Shown here: piece by piece, positions 35,038 through 45,403 of the stretch
Position numbering within the stretch: the stretch's first letter is position 1
Layout: the number at the start of each line of letters is the position of its first letter
Assembly (NCBI GenBank): GCA_037892935.1
Contig: JAYXKI010000008.1
Location: 1,488,001-1,552,000, forward strand
Reading direction: 5' to 3'
DNA: 64,000 nt
DNA from: Phlebopus portentosus
Taxonomy: Eukaryota; Basidiomycota; Agaricomycetes; Boletales; Boletinellaceae
Made by a program: the position numbers and the translations under genes
The notes under the pieces: model-generated
The model's database searches: none
What the model saw: the letters and a program-made list of their open reading frames with translations, nothing else
What the model was told of the DNA's origin: nothing

Positions 35038-36381
35038 TGAAACTCCTGTGAACTGTCTGATAGCTGAGGAGTGTCACAGTTCTTGGGGGCTGTTTGGTAA
35101 GATTAAAATGAGTGGGAAAGAGAAGGGTGACTTTGGGGGAAAACTAGAGAAGGGCTGATGCGTCAATCTGGGTTCCGGAGTAGTTCTGGAAGGGATGGAG
35201 GAGAAATGGGATTGAAGGCTGCTGGGTATATGCGAGGGGGGGATTGGATTAAAGGAGATAGGTGAAGAAGCAAGGCGGGAGAAGTCGAAGCAAGGGGGAT
35301 TGGCGGTGGTGGTGTGAAGGTAATCGACATCCTCACAGGTAATCCCTCGATAGATTCGAACCCTGGAGGCAGAAGATGATGAGATGAAGCTTAGAGAAGG
35401 ACTTCCCCTAAGTGCTGATGATACAAAGGTGATCCTTTCGAGGATCCGACATGATATAACGGGTTATGACAAGTTACGATGGGTTTTGGTGGGTTGCGAA
35501 ATGAAACGAAGCGATACAACACAGAACAAAGTGGTATGCAAGGGACTCAAGTGAGACCTTGCATAGAGGTGTAAGGAAGAGTGATGAGGGTCTCGGGTTT
35601 CAACACGGGTTGAACTGATCACACTGGGCTCGGGTACGACTACAGAGCAGAAGACTTCAAGGCGTATGAGACAGAACTATCGTGTATTCGTGGGAGATAG
35701 AGTCGAGGAGAGTACAGAAAGAGTCGAATTGGTCTCGACTGTAGCTAGAGTGGGTTTTTAGTCCGAGCTAAACTGTCTTCTGCTAAAACTCCCCGGGCTA
35801 AAACTACTTCCCCCTACTATGAGTTGCTCGCCTATTTATAACTTTGTCCGAACCTGAGCCATCAGAGTGTCAGGGAGCATAACGAAAGAAAATCGGAAGT
35901 GATAATCATAAGGGAACGCATGGGAACAGAAGACGAGGTGAGCATATCTGGAAGGTGGCGAGATAATGACCATAGGGCATAATACGAAATGTGAGCACAC
36001 ACGGAATAATGAGCATAGGGATCATAAGGAACAAAACAAAATATGAACACATATGGGACTCAAAAGGGGGAAAAGCCGGAGTGCGTCACATCGGGTTGAA
36101 ACTTGGGAGGCGTCGGGGGCCGATTGCGGATCCTTCAATTTACCTCTCGTGCCTGGGTTTAGTAAGATGAGCTAGCTAAGTCAGCCTTTGTAAGTTTTCG
36201 ACTGGGTGGCTCGAGCATCCGAAAGTTCTTCCTATGCAGCGGTCAAGTGTGAGAGGCTACAGTAGTCCATTCCACTTTGAATTGAATTGATCCACACTGA
36301 GTTCTGCTGTTACGATGCAAATTACCGCAGAACACATGTCACGTGCGTGATCTCGGACCTAGCGTGTCGATGCTTCTTACA
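35038..36381 (-). repeat. 3' LTR of E7 (LTR A, 1344 bp)
   Basis: On the minus strand it begins TGTAAGAAGCATCG and ends CAGGAGTTTCA. The same sequence makes the solo LTR at 37411-38149 plus 44798-45403 (1345 bp). A TATA box (TATAAATA) reads on the minus strand at 35840-35833. The U5 end shares TGAAACTCCTGTG with LTR B; most of the rest differs. Confidence 0.9.
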
Positions 36382-36515
36382 TCTCCCAGTTTCTTGAAAT
36401 TGTGACTGTCTGCAGTCACACTCCCAATAGGGTTAGACTCGGCATCTCTAGATTCTTGACATGTAAAATGTGGTTTGCGACGCGTTCCGTTCATCTATCC
36501 TCTCTTCTCTCTGTC

Positions 36516-37410
36516 ATGTCCCAACAACAGCAACAACAACAGCAACAACAGCAACAACAGCAACAGCAGCAACAACAGCCGCTGTTCAACAAGATCCCTG
36601 TCTCAGCAGAGGGCTTTGTGTTCAGTGACACGTGGCTTTACGGTGTCAGAAACCAGGTCCAGATCATCGAGTGTTTGCACGAGGATGTGGATCAGAGATG
36701 GTTCATGAGGATGACCATTGTGCAGTCCATTGAGAGGGCGGAGGAAATGTGTGAGATCCAGGTGCACCTTCTTTTCTGTCTTCATCTATTCTCTTCGTTC
36801 CATTCCGACTTCCTGAATTTCATAGACTGCCAGAAAGAGACTCAAGGACCTTCGGCCCGAGTGGGTGCCCATCGATTTGATGTGGCCGCCATATGCTGTG
36901 CGTTTCTGGGCAGAAAGCGTGGTTGCGCTTGCGGATCATTGCACTGCCCTCAACATCAACTGTGACCAGCTCGATGCGCTCAAGGCTTCATACCTCAAGG
37001 ACAAAAAGCATTCGAAGCCGGACACCGAAGTCTACGTTCAGCAATGGCGCACGGGATTGACTGGTCTAGAAGGGGTGATCAGTCGTCACCGCAATCTGCT
37101 ATGGCCACTAGTTGGCCATTTTGATGAAAGGAAGGACGAGCTGGAGAATACAGTCATGAAGATCGATCTGGACCAGGTGAGTGCTCATTCTCGCTTCTTC
37201 TTCAAATCTTGCTAACTGTTGAACCTCTAGCTATGGCGGATGTTTTGGGTCGGTCGTTGTCCTCCCGGCACAGAGATCGACGATGTCTGGACCGAATTCA
37301 GGTGGCTCGCTTGGGTGGAGATCCGGGAATCCTCCTCTCAGCGCCACTGAAGAGTCATGTTCACGAGGCCCTGCAGTGCTGGACTGCATATGAGGAGAAG
37401 TGCTGCCCGT
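36516..37410 (+). pseudogene. antisense gene of family A, 5' block (E7)
   Basis: Plus-strand gene just inside the 3' LTR of E7. Exons 36516-36761, 36826-37176 and 37231-37410 are joined by GT-AG introns in frame. It starts MSQQQQ with 19 glutamines from CAA/CAG repeats, followed by a globular segment (residues 25-80: TWLYGVRNQVQIIECLHEDV) and helices with PYAVRFWAESVVALADHC and EVYVQQWRTGLTGLEGVI. A frameshift near 37345 is needed to continue. At 37410 the frame is cut by a solo LTR and resumes at 45408 after the CCGT duplication (…EEKCCP / CSVKATDT…). Function unknown. Confidence 0.65.
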
Positions 37411-38349
37411 TGAAACTCCTGTGAACCATCTGATTGCGGAGGAGTGTCACAGTTCTTGGGGGCTGTTTGGTAAGATTTAAATGAGTGGGAAGAAGAAGGG
37501 TGACTTTGGGGGAAAACTAGAGAAGGGCTGATGCGTCAATCTGGGTTCCGGAGTAGTTCCGGAAGGGATGGAGGAGAAATGGGATTGAAGGCTGCTAGAT
37601 GTATGCGAGGGGGGGGGGATGGATCAAAGGAGATAGGTGAAGAAGCAAGGTGGGAGAAGTCGAAGCAAGGGGGATCGGCGGTGATGGTGCAAAGGTAATT
37701 GATGTCCTCACAGGTAATCCCTTGATGGATTCGAACCCTGGAGGTGGAAGTCGACGAGACGAAGCTTAGAGAAGGACTTCCCCTAAGCGCTGACGATACA
37801 AAAGTGATCCTTTTGAGGATCCGACACGATATAATGGGTTACAATGAGTTACGACAGGTTTCGGTGGGTTACAAAATGAAACAAGGTGATACAATGTGGA
37901 ACAAAGCGATATGCAAGGGGCTCAAGTGAGACCTAGCATGGAGGCATAAGGAGGAGTGATTGAGGGTCTCAGACTTCAACACGGGTTGAAGTGATCACAC
38001 TGAGCTCGGGTACGACTGCAGTGCAGAAGACTTGAGGCGTATGAGACAGGACTGTCATGTATTTGTGGGAGATAGAGTCAAGGAGAGTACAGAAAGAGTC
38101 GAATTGGTCTCGACTGTAGCTAGAGTGGGTTTCTAGTCCAAGCTAAACTTGTAAGGACTTGAACATTTTCCTTTTCTTTTCTGACGTCATCATTTATTTT
38201 AATATTCTTTTTTCTTTTCTTTTATTTTTCTTATGCACTTACTCATCCTTTTGCCGGAACTTTCCACAATGTTCTATCATGCTCACTAATCATCCCATTC
38301 CTTGTCATGTGACTTCCTATTAGGGTAGACCCTTCCCGCGCTCAAAGTC

Positions 38350-38357
38350 TATATAAG
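38350..38357 (+). promoter_or_regulatory. TATA box of chromovirus LTR
   Basis: TATATAAG, 34 nt before the 11-mer GTCTTTCTATT at 38384 that is complementary to the primer-binding site. The spacing places transcription start at or very near 38384. Confidence 0.75.
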
Positions 38358-38383
38358 TAGATAGTTTGACTCTTTCGTTCCTT

Positions 38384-38394
38384 GTCTTTCTATT
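38384..38394 (+). promoter_or_regulatory. predicted RNA 5' end acting as self-primer
   Basis: GTCTTTCTATT is the exact complement of AATAGAAAGAC at 38610-38620, just after the 5' LTR. In Tf1/sushi-type chromoviruses the first 11 nt of the mRNA prime reverse transcription. Here the match is also 11 nt and stops at both sides. Confidence 0.75.
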
Positions 38395-38609
38395 CTACTT
38401 ACCTTCACTGCGACATAGGTATCTACTCTTGTATTATTAGTTTACTGTATTCTACTTACCTTCACTGCAACATAGCGTTCGACGGTCTGGACTTAAGCCT
38501 CGTCTTAGCTGTCTTGATCTGAGCGACGTGTTTGGGATTATCTCATTCACGCTTGTTTGTTGTTGTGTTGGCCTGCCTCGACTCAGTCCTTGAGCCGTCC
38601 GCCTAACAT

Positions 38610-38620
38610 AATAGAAAGAC
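38610..38620 (+). promoter_or_regulatory. primer-binding site (self-priming type)
   Basis: AATAGAAAGAC, one base after the CA end of the 5' LTR. It does not begin with TGG as tRNA-primed sites do and pairs with the predicted RNA 5' end. Confidence 0.75.
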
Positions 38621-39024
38621 CTACCTCTGGCTCACGCCCGATTCCGTTGTCGTCGAGCGCTCGCCTGTGACGTGTCCCCTGAAGTATATCTTCGAAGGAC
38701 GACATCGAACGAAACCCGGTTCCTACCGTGCAGACAACAAACCCCTATCTTGCCCGTCGAAGTCCGATTGACTCCGACGTGACCCGATAGTACCCGAAGT
38801 ATCAACCAATCACATCACCGTGGCGCTCCGAATCACCCTTCTCTGGAACTCCCATCAAACCTTCTCGTGGGTAACGCATAGAGTCCAGTCGTTGACAAGT
38901 ATCTCCTTCATTATCTACCTCGGAGCCTTTCATTTAGTCATCAATTTCAAAGACGAGCCGGTTATCTAAAGTCGGTCCCGCCCGAACAGCATTCCGATCC
39001 CCGTTCCACCCCCAGCCTATCAAG

Positions 39025-40470
39025 GTGGAGCTAACTGACGAGCAACGAGCGGCCCTCCCTGCGAACTCTAGGTGGAGCGCCTCGCGAGGACATTATATCG
39101 TCAAAGCAGGAAACCAAGTCTTCGGCGCCTGGTGGGACGAGACTGCCAAGAGGTGGTACTCCCAGAGGGAAGGAAGGTCCATCCACTGGAGAGTGAAACA
39201 AGAAGGCGACGTAGACGAGCCCTCACCTCCTACTCCGACGCAAACAACGGCCCCCTTACCAGAACCATTGGGTTCGACCACTCAAGCATTGGCCCCCACT
39301 GTCGAGCCTTCTCCAGCGTTTGGAAAGTTCCGAGAACCAGCGCCGCTCATACCGAGTGAAGAAGACGAAGAAGAAGAAGAAGAACACGAGATGTCGTTGT
39401 CGAAGGAAGCGATGACTGATCTCGCAACGGCGGTCGCACTAGCGCTCCAAGCAGCAGGCGAAGGTGCGAACCAAGGATCAAAGGTGTCGAAGAAGGTCCA
39501 CGTCGCCAAACCAAGAGACTTTGATGGCGAACACAATTATGTGGACTTCAAGCGAGAACTGCGCCTCTACATCTACGCATCTGAGTCAGAGTTCAGGACG
39601 AACAAGAGTAAGATTATGTTCGCCCTGTCGTACATGAAGAGTGGTGCCGCGGCTCGCTGGGCGGAGAGTTACACCAGTGGAGCAGTCGATGCAGATGGCA
39701 ACTTGACGTTCATGGACGCCTGGGACGCCTTCTTAAAGAAGCTGGACACTTCATTCGACGACCCCGCCAGGTCTCAGAAAGCTTTCGAACGACTTGATGC
39801 GATGTACCAAGGAGACCTCAACGCCGATGAGTTCTTCAATAAGTTCAACATCTGTCGAGTGGACGCTGGTCTAGCGACGGAAGCGCATGACGAATGGTTG
39901 ATGAGTCGCCTGAAGAGGGCACTAAACCCCAAGGTTGTTGAAGGCGTCATGAGATTGCCTAATGAACCGACGTCGTACGAAGAGTTCAAGAAGGCTGCCG
40001 TCAAAGTCGACAGGGTTGAATGCCAAATCAGGGATCTGATGGCCGAACGACGGCGAAAGGCGACAAACTCGACTATGATGAAGCCGGCTCCAGTACCACC
40101 ACTGCGACGACCGGTGCCGCCTCAACAAGCGGCTCGTCCCTTTGTGCCCCCCGCCCAAGATTGTCGTGACGCAACGGGAGTGACATATGGAGGCTTAGGA
40201 CAGCCAATGGACGTGATGATGAACCAGGCGCGTCGTACACGTGCTTGTTACAAGTGTGGTCAGGTGGGCCACTACATCAGGGAATGCCCACGAGGCCGGG
40301 AAGCGATACGTGCCATCATCGCAGCCTTTGTTCCAGAAGACAGAGAAGCGCTCCTCGAAGAACTCGGTCAAGCGAAGGAATCCTCCTTCGAAGAGGTCGA
40401 GGTCCGAGTGGTGCCCACTGAGCTGGAAGAGTTAGTGGACGGTGAGGGTTTTCTAGAAGACCAGGCATAG
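39025..40470 (+). CDS. Gag of chromovirus with CCHC knuckle
   Basis: 481 codons ending TAG at 40470. The N-terminus has a WSASRGHYIVK ... FGAWWDETAKRWYS segment, then Pro/Thr-rich and Glu-rich linkers, a capsid-like helical domain (residues about 130-350, KPRDFDGEHNYVDFKRELRL), and the zinc knuckle CYKCGQVGHYIREC near residue 405 (CX2CX4HX4C). The frame opens with GTG, not ATG; no in-frame ATG lies between the upstream stop and 39025, so the original ATG was probably mutated or initiation is non-canonical. It would form the virus-like particle shell and bind RNA. Confidence 0.88.
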   Translation: MELTDEQRAALPANSRWSASRGHYIVKAGNQVFGAWWDETAKRWYSQREGRSIHWRVKQEGDVDEPSPPTPTQTTAPLPEPLGSTTQALAPTVEPSPAFGKFREPAPLIPSEEDEEEEEEHEMSLSKEAMTDLATAVALALQAAGEGANQGSKVSKKVHVAKPRDFDGEHNYVDFKRELRLYIYASESEFRTNKSKIMFALSYMKSGAAARWAESYTSGAVDADGNLTFMDAWDAFLKKLDTSFDDPARSQKAFERLDAMYQGDLNADEFFNKFNICRVDAGLATEAHDEWLMSRLKRALNPKVVEGVMRLPNEPTSYEEFKKAAVKVDRVECQIRDLMAERRRKATNSTMMKPAPVPPLRRPVPPQQAARPFVPPAQDCRDATGVTYGGLGQPMDVMMNQARRTRACYKCGQVGHYIRECPRGREAIRAIIAAFVPEDREALLEELGQAKESSFEEVEVRVVPTELEELVDGEGFLEDQA

Positions 40471-40511
40471 ACGTCGGAACGACTGGTCGGTCTCCTAAAG
40501 GTCTCTTTTCG

Positions 40512-43500
40512 TTGGACTCGTTAAAATATAATCGTCCTGTTGTACAATATCAAGATGCGAATACCAGTGACGGTTTCATCCTTCGAAAGATCCTTACCGA
40601 CGTACTGCCAGATGAATCTGAAGATGACAACGATGACTTCGAAGTCTATGAAGATTTATTTGTCAGAAGAACAGATGCGCAAGCAGGCGAATTAAGAGAG
40701 GAAGAGCGGAATCAAACCGCTATAAAAAATGAGGTTGTGGCGGAAGCACCTTACCGCGAGAACGTTGTTGCTCAGGCGAACGTCACTGAAGCAGTGTGGG
40801 ATGTAGTAGGCAGACGCGCGGCTGAGGTATGGCACGAGGGCCTTGTGGACGCAGATCAGTTCGTGCGATGGGCGGGAGGAAAGGAGTTAGACGCCTTCGT
40901 TAGCATCGTACACCCAAAGGTAGCAGGTGATGACGAAGTAGACTTGTCGAACCCCCTACTCGAAGAGGAAAACTTCATTGATGCTCATGCACTGATCGAC
41001 TCAGGGTGCACGGGCTCATGCATCGACGAAGGTTTTGTCAAACGGTATGGTTTCCCCACCCAAAGGTACATTCGGCCTAGACCAGTCTTCAATGCTGACG
41101 GAACAAGCAACGAGGCTGGATTGATCAAGGAATACGTAGTCGTACGAATGTTCTTTGGGAAACACGAGGAAGAGATTCGACTGGCCGTGACATCCTTAGC
41201 ATCAAGCAACATCTTCCTTGGACATGACTGGTTGACGAAGCATAATCCTGAAATTGATTGGAGGTTAGGAACAGTTAAGTTCACCCGTTGCCCTGATGAA
41301 TGTGAGTCACCACTGTCGAGCGAAGAGATAGATGAAGAGTTTGTGAGGAATGTGCGGATGAAGGAAGCGGCAAAATGGCCACCTTACCTGGAGGAATACG
41401 CCGACGTCTTTAGTGAGGAATCGTTCGAACGCTTACCAAACCACCGAACGTGGGACCACGCTATTGACCTGAAACCGGATTTCAAACCCAGTGACTGCAA
41501 GGTTTACCCGTTATCGCCAAAAGAACAAGAAGCGATGAGAGAGTTCATTGAGGAAAACCTAGCGTCAGGACGTATCCGACAGTCGAAGTCTCCAATGGCG
41601 TCACCATTCTTCTTTATCAAGAAAGAGGATGGGAGCTTACGAGCAATCCAAGACTATCGAAAGCTCAATGAAGGAACGGTCAAGAACAAATACCCGTTGC
41701 CACTGATAAATGAGCTCATCGACAAGGTTAAGGATGCAAGGTACATCACGAAGCTCAACGTTCGTTGGGGATACTACAACATTCGGATTCGCGAGGGAGA
41801 CGAGTGGAAGGCAGCGTTCCAGACAAATCTAGGCTTATTCGAACCCACAGTCATGTTCTTCGGCTTGTGTAATGCGCCAGCGACATTCCAAGGCTTTATG
41901 AATGACATCTTTCGGGAGCTAATTCATGAGGGTATCGTCATCATTTACCTCGATGACATTCTCATCTTCTCGAATAATCTAGAAGAACATTGCAGACGCA
42001 CCAAACGAGTCTTTGAGATCCTTCGCCAAAACGGACTTTTCCTAAAGCCGCAGAAGTGCGAGTTCGAAGTTGATACAGTCAAGTACCTCGGGCACATTAT
42101 TGGCAATGGCAAAGTTCGAATGGATCCCAAGAAGACAGCGGCAGTACAGGACTGGCCAGTTCCAAGGAACGTCCACGAACTGCAACAATTCCTGGGACTA
42201 GGGAATTGGTTGCGACGTTTCATTAAGGATTACAGTTCAGTCGTCAAACCCTTGACTACACTGACGGGTAAGGTGGAATGGAAGTGGGGCGAAGATGAAC
42301 AGGCAGCGTTCGAAGAATTAAAGCGTCGTTTGAGTAGTCCTCCCGTGTTAGCGATACCCAACAACGAGGACCCTTTCCGTGTAGAAGCAGATGCGTCGGA
42401 CTTTGCGACTGGTGGAGTCCTTCTCCAGAAACAAGACGGTAAATGGAAGGTGATCGCTTATCGGTCGTCAACATTCCTAGAGGCAGAGCAAAACTATGAG
42501 ATTTACGACAAGGAAATGCTCGCCATTGTTCAAGCCCTAAAGGAATGGCGACAATATCTCCAGGGAGCTAACCAACCTTTTGAGGTATGGACAGACCATG
42601 CAAATCTAACGTACTTCCGATCGCCGCAGAAGTTAAATCGTCGACAAGCTCGTTGGCGACTCGATTTAGCTGAGTTCGATTTCACACTAGTCCATAAACT
42701 GGGAAAGACGTTGGGAAAAGCTGATCTGTTGTCACGCCGGGCGGATTATGACAAGGGCGAGCGCGATAATGAGAACGTGACTTTCATCAAGAAGGAATGG
42801 CTGGTTAGAGGAATGGTTCAGACGTCAAGAGAAGTACTCATTGAAAAGGTGGAAGCGCAGAGACAAGAGGACGAGGGAGTGAGGCCAAAGGACGTCGAGA
42901 AGAGAGGGGACATGTGGAGAAAGGGCCGCCGACTATATGTACCAGCGAGCATCAGAGAGGACGTCATGAAGGAACATCACGACTCGACCCTGGCAGGACA
43001 TCCAGGAGCAACAAAGACGATCCAGCTGATAGCATGCAGGTACTGGTGGCCGAGGATGAGTGCAGATGTGCGGGTGTATGTGCGGGGGTGTGATCGTTGT
43101 CAGCGGACGAAGGCTCTAAGGACAACGAGAGCAAAGGTTTTGCACCCTAACGAGGTGCCGGAGGCACCATGGCAGATTGTCACGGTTGACCTAATCGGAG
43201 AGTTGCCAGAATCGAATGGGTTCAATGCGATTTGCGTAGTGGTCGATCGCTTTAGCAAACAAATCCATGCAATTCCAACAACGACAAAGTTAACGGCGGA
43301 AGGCATGGCTAGGATCTACAGAGACCACGTCTTCCGATTACATGGACTACCACGGAAGATCATTCATGACCGAGGGGTGCAATTTGATGCGAAAATGATG
43401 AAGGAGTTGTACAAGCTCCTCCACATTGAAGGCAACCCATCGACAGCGTATCACTCACAAACTGACGGACAGACAGAGCGGGTTAATCAGGAACTAGAAC

Positions 43501-44333
43501 AATACCTGCGGCTATACGTCAACCATCGGCAGTCGGACTGGGCAGACTGGCTGGCTCTCGCAGAATTCACATACAACAACCATGAACATTCAGCGATGAA
43601 GCTATCTCCCTTCTTCGTCAATACGGGAATGCACCCCTTAGACTTCACAGGGGTTGGAACGGCATCATCGAACCTGTCAGCAGAAGAATTTGCCAAGCAT
43701 GTCAAGGAGGTGCACGAACTCGCTCAAGGTAACCTAACCCAAGCAAACGAAGACATGAAGCGTTTCTACGACCGCCATGCTGGGAAGTCCGTTACCTATG
43801 AAGCAGGGCAGAAAGTCTTCTTAGATGGACGAAATATCAAGACGATCCGACCAACGAAGAAGATGGATGATAAATGGTTCGGTCCCTTCGAGGTAGTGGA
43901 AAAGGTTGGCGCAAGCGCATACAGACTCAAACTACCGAAGACCTGGAAGAAGGTTCATCCAGTTTTCAATGAGATCTTGCTCAAACCAGCCGTCCAACCG
44001 TCCTTTGAATCGCAGAAGAAACCACCTCCACCACCGCCAGTGATCATTGATGAGCAGGAAGAGTACGAGGTTGAAGAAATACTCGACTCGCGTCTGCATC
44101 GAGGCAAGCTCCAATTCTTGGTCAAGTGGGTTGGATATGAGGAAGCGACTTGGCAGCCAGAATCCGACGTCAAGGATAATGCGCAGGAGTCAATTCAAGA
44201 ATTCTACCGCAAACATCCTGGAGCTCCAAGGAAGTTAATGATACCTCGACAAAGCCTGCGAGTGCTGTACAAGTTCACGTCCTCAGAAGGCTTATGTGGT
44301 TGGTCGGGACGCCCAACCTTGAAGGGGGGGTGA
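40512..44333 (+). CDS. Pol of chromovirus: PR-RT-RNaseH-IN-chromodomain
   Basis: 1273 open codons, in a different frame from gag. Order: protease (LIDSGCTGSC near residue 160), RT (residues about 290-560), RNase H (EADAS, YDKEML, WTDH; about 615-750), integrase with H2C2 (HHDSTLAGH ... CDRCQ; about 820-870) and the D,D-35-E-type core (VDLIGE, HDRGVQF, GQTERVN; about 895-1000), GPF module (WFGPFEVV near 1120), and a chromodomain (YEVEEILDSR ... LVKWVGYEEATWQPE; about 1185-1235) that in the family targets chromatin. RT motif A reads KLNVRWGYYNI: the catalytic Asp is Asn416 (codon 41757-41759), while YLDD at 479-482 is intact. Otherwise there are no stops. Translation probably follows gag by recoding; the start shown is only the open frame. 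Confidence 0.93.
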   Translation: MDSLKYNRPVVQYQDANTSDGFILRKILTDVLPDESEDDNDDFEVYEDLFVRRTDAQAGELREEERNQTAIKNEVVAEAPYRENVVAQANVTEAVWDVVGRRAAEVWHEGLVDADQFVRWAGGKELDAFVSIVHPKVAGDDEVDLSNPLLEEENFIDAHALIDSGCTGSCIDEGFVKRYGFPTQRYIRPRPVFNADGTSNEAGLIKEYVVVRMFFGKHEEEIRLAVTSLASSNIFLGHDWLTKHNPEIDWRLGTVKFTRCPDECESPLSSEEIDEEFVRNVRMKEAAKWPPYLEEYADVFSEESFERLPNHRTWDHAIDLKPDFKPSDCKVYPLSPKEQEAMREFIEENLASGRIRQSKSPMASPFFFIKKEDGSLRAIQDYRKLNEGTVKNKYPLPLINELIDKVKDARYITKLNVRWGYYNIRIREGDEWKAAFQTNLGLFEPTVMFFGLCNAPATFQGFMNDIFRELIHEGIVIIYLDDILIFSNNLEEHCRRTKRVFEILRQNGLFLKPQKCEFEVDTVKYLGHIIGNGKVRMDPKKTAAVQDWPVPRNVHELQQFLGLGNWLRRFIKDYSSVVKPLTTLTGKVEWKWGEDEQAAFEELKRRLSSPPVLAIPNNEDPFRVEADASDFATGGVLLQKQDGKWKVIAYRSSTFLEAEQNYEIYDKEMLAIVQALKEWRQYLQGANQPFEVWTDHANLTYFRSPQKLNRRQARWRLDLAEFDFTLVHKLGKTLGKADLLSRRADYDKGERDNENVTFIKKEWLVRGMVQTSREVLIEKVEAQRQEDEGVRPKDVEKRGDMWRKGRRLYVPASIREDVMKEHHDSTLAGHPGATKTIQLIACRYWWPRMSADVRVYVRGCDRCQRTKALRTTRAKVLHPNEVPEAPWQIVTVDLIGELPESNGFNAICVVVDRFSKQIHAIPTTTKLTAEGMARIYRDHVFRLHGLPRKIIHDRGVQFDAKMMKELYKLLHIEGNPSTAYHSQTDGQTERVNQELEQYLRLYVNHRQSDWADWLALAEFTYNNHEHSAMKLSPFFVNTGMHPLDFTGVGTASSNLSAEEFAKHVKEVHELAQGNLTQANEDMKRFYDRHAGKSVTYEAGQKVFLDGRNIKTIRPTKKMDDKWFGPFEVVEKVGASAYRLKLPKTWKKVHPVFNEILLKPAVQPSFESQKKPPPPPPVIIDEQEEYEVEEILDSRLHRGKLQFLVKWVGYEEATWQPESDVKDNAQESIQEFYRKHPGAPRKLMIPRQSLRVLYKFTSSEGLCGWSGRPTLKGG
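44322..44333 (+). promoter_or_regulatory. polypurine tract of chromovirus
   Basis: AAGGGGGGG TGA directly before the 3' LTR. The pol stop codon forms the end of the tract, as is common in this lineage. Confidence 0.8.
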
Positions 44334-44792
44334 TGTAAGGACTTGAACATTTTCCTTTTCTTTTCTGACATCATCATTTATTTTAATATTCTTTTTTCTT
44401 TTCTTTTATTTTTCTTATGCGCTTACTCATCCTTTTGCCGGAACTTTCCACAATGTTCTATCACGCTCACTAATCATCCCATTCCTTGTCATGTGACTTC
44501 CTATTAGGGTAGACCCTTCCCGCACTCAAAGTCTATATAAGTAGATAGTTTGACTCTTTCGTTCCTTGTCTTTCTATTCTACTTACCTTCACTGCGACAT
44601 AGGTATCTACTCTTGTATTATTAGTTTACTGTATTCTACTTACCTTCACTGCAACATAGCGTTCGACGGTCTGGACTTAAGCCTCGTCTTAGCTGTCTTG
44701 ATCTGAGCGACGTGTTTGGGATTATCTCATTCACGCTTGTTTGTTGTTGTGTTGGCCTGCCTCGACTCAGTCCTTGAGCCGTCCGCCTAAGA
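44334..44792 (+). repeat. 3' LTR of chromovirus
   Basis: Copy of 38150-38608; the differences seen are at CpG sites (gacgtc/gacatc, tgcact/tgcgct, catgct/cacgct, gcgctc/gcactc) plus the terminal base pair. Confidence 0.95.
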
Positions 44793-45403
44793 AAACTGTC
44801 TTCTGCTAAAACTCTCTGGCTAAAAACTACTGGGCCCCTACTACGAGTTGCTCACCTATTTATAACTTTGTCCGAACCTGAGCCATCGGAGCGTCAGGGA
44901 GCATAACGAAAGAAAATCGGAAGTGATAATCATAAGGAAATGCATGGGAACAGAAGATGAGGTGAGCATATCTGGAAGGTGGCGAGATAATGGCCATAGG
45001 GCATAATACAAAATGTGAGCGCACACGGAATAATGAGCATAAGGATCATAAGGAACAAAATAAAATATGAATGCATATGGGACTCAAAAGGGGGAAAAGC
45101 CAGAGTGCGTCACGTCAGGTCAAAACTTGGGAGGTGTCAGGGGCTGATTGCAGATCCTTCAATTTACCTCTCATGCCTGGGTTTAGTAAGACGAGCTAGC
45201 TAAGTCAGCCTTTGTAAGTTTTCGACTGGGTGGCTCGAGCATCCGAAAGTTCTTCCTATGCAGCAGTCGAGTGCGAGAGGCTACAGTAGTCCGTTCCACT
45301 TCAAATTGAATTGATCTGCACTGAGTTCCGCTGTTACGATGTAGATTACTGCAGAATACATGTCACGTGCGCGATCTCGGACCTAGCGTGTCGATGCTTC
45401 TTA

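Larger units (their letters stand above)
38150..38608 (+). repeat. 5' LTR of chromovirus
   Basis: TGTAAGGACTTG...CGCCTAACA. TATATAAG sits at 38350-38357. The 3' LTR is the same length but ends AAGA instead of AACA. Confidence 0.95.
38150..44792 (+). mobile_element. nearly intact chromovirus (Ty3/gypsy), 6.6 kb
   Basis: Complete element with 459-bp LTRs (38150-38608, 44334-44792), flanked by AAACT at 38145-38149 and 44793-44797. It holds a self-priming site, gag, a 1273-codon pol with a C-terminal chromodomain, and a G-rich polypurine tract. The LTRs differ at about five positions by eye, four of them CpG transitions, so insertion is recent. A catalytic RT aspartate is lost, so it should not be autonomous. 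Confidence 0.95.
37411..45403 (-). repeat. solo LTR A with CCGT duplication, split by the chromovirus
   Basis: Pieces 37411-38149 and 44798-45403 together equal one LTR A (1345 bp; terminal TG mutated to TA). CCGT precedes it (37407-37410) and follows it (45404-45407), and the coding frame of the antisense gene continues across. A whole element must have inserted and then recombined between its LTRs, before the chromovirus inserted into the remaining LTR. Confidence 0.85.

Noticed and set aside
37411..45403. Initially read as the 3' LTR of a separate element
   Set aside because: The right junction lacks the TCTCCCAG polypurine end, both sides carry CCGT, and the flanking frame is continuous, so it is a solo LTR.
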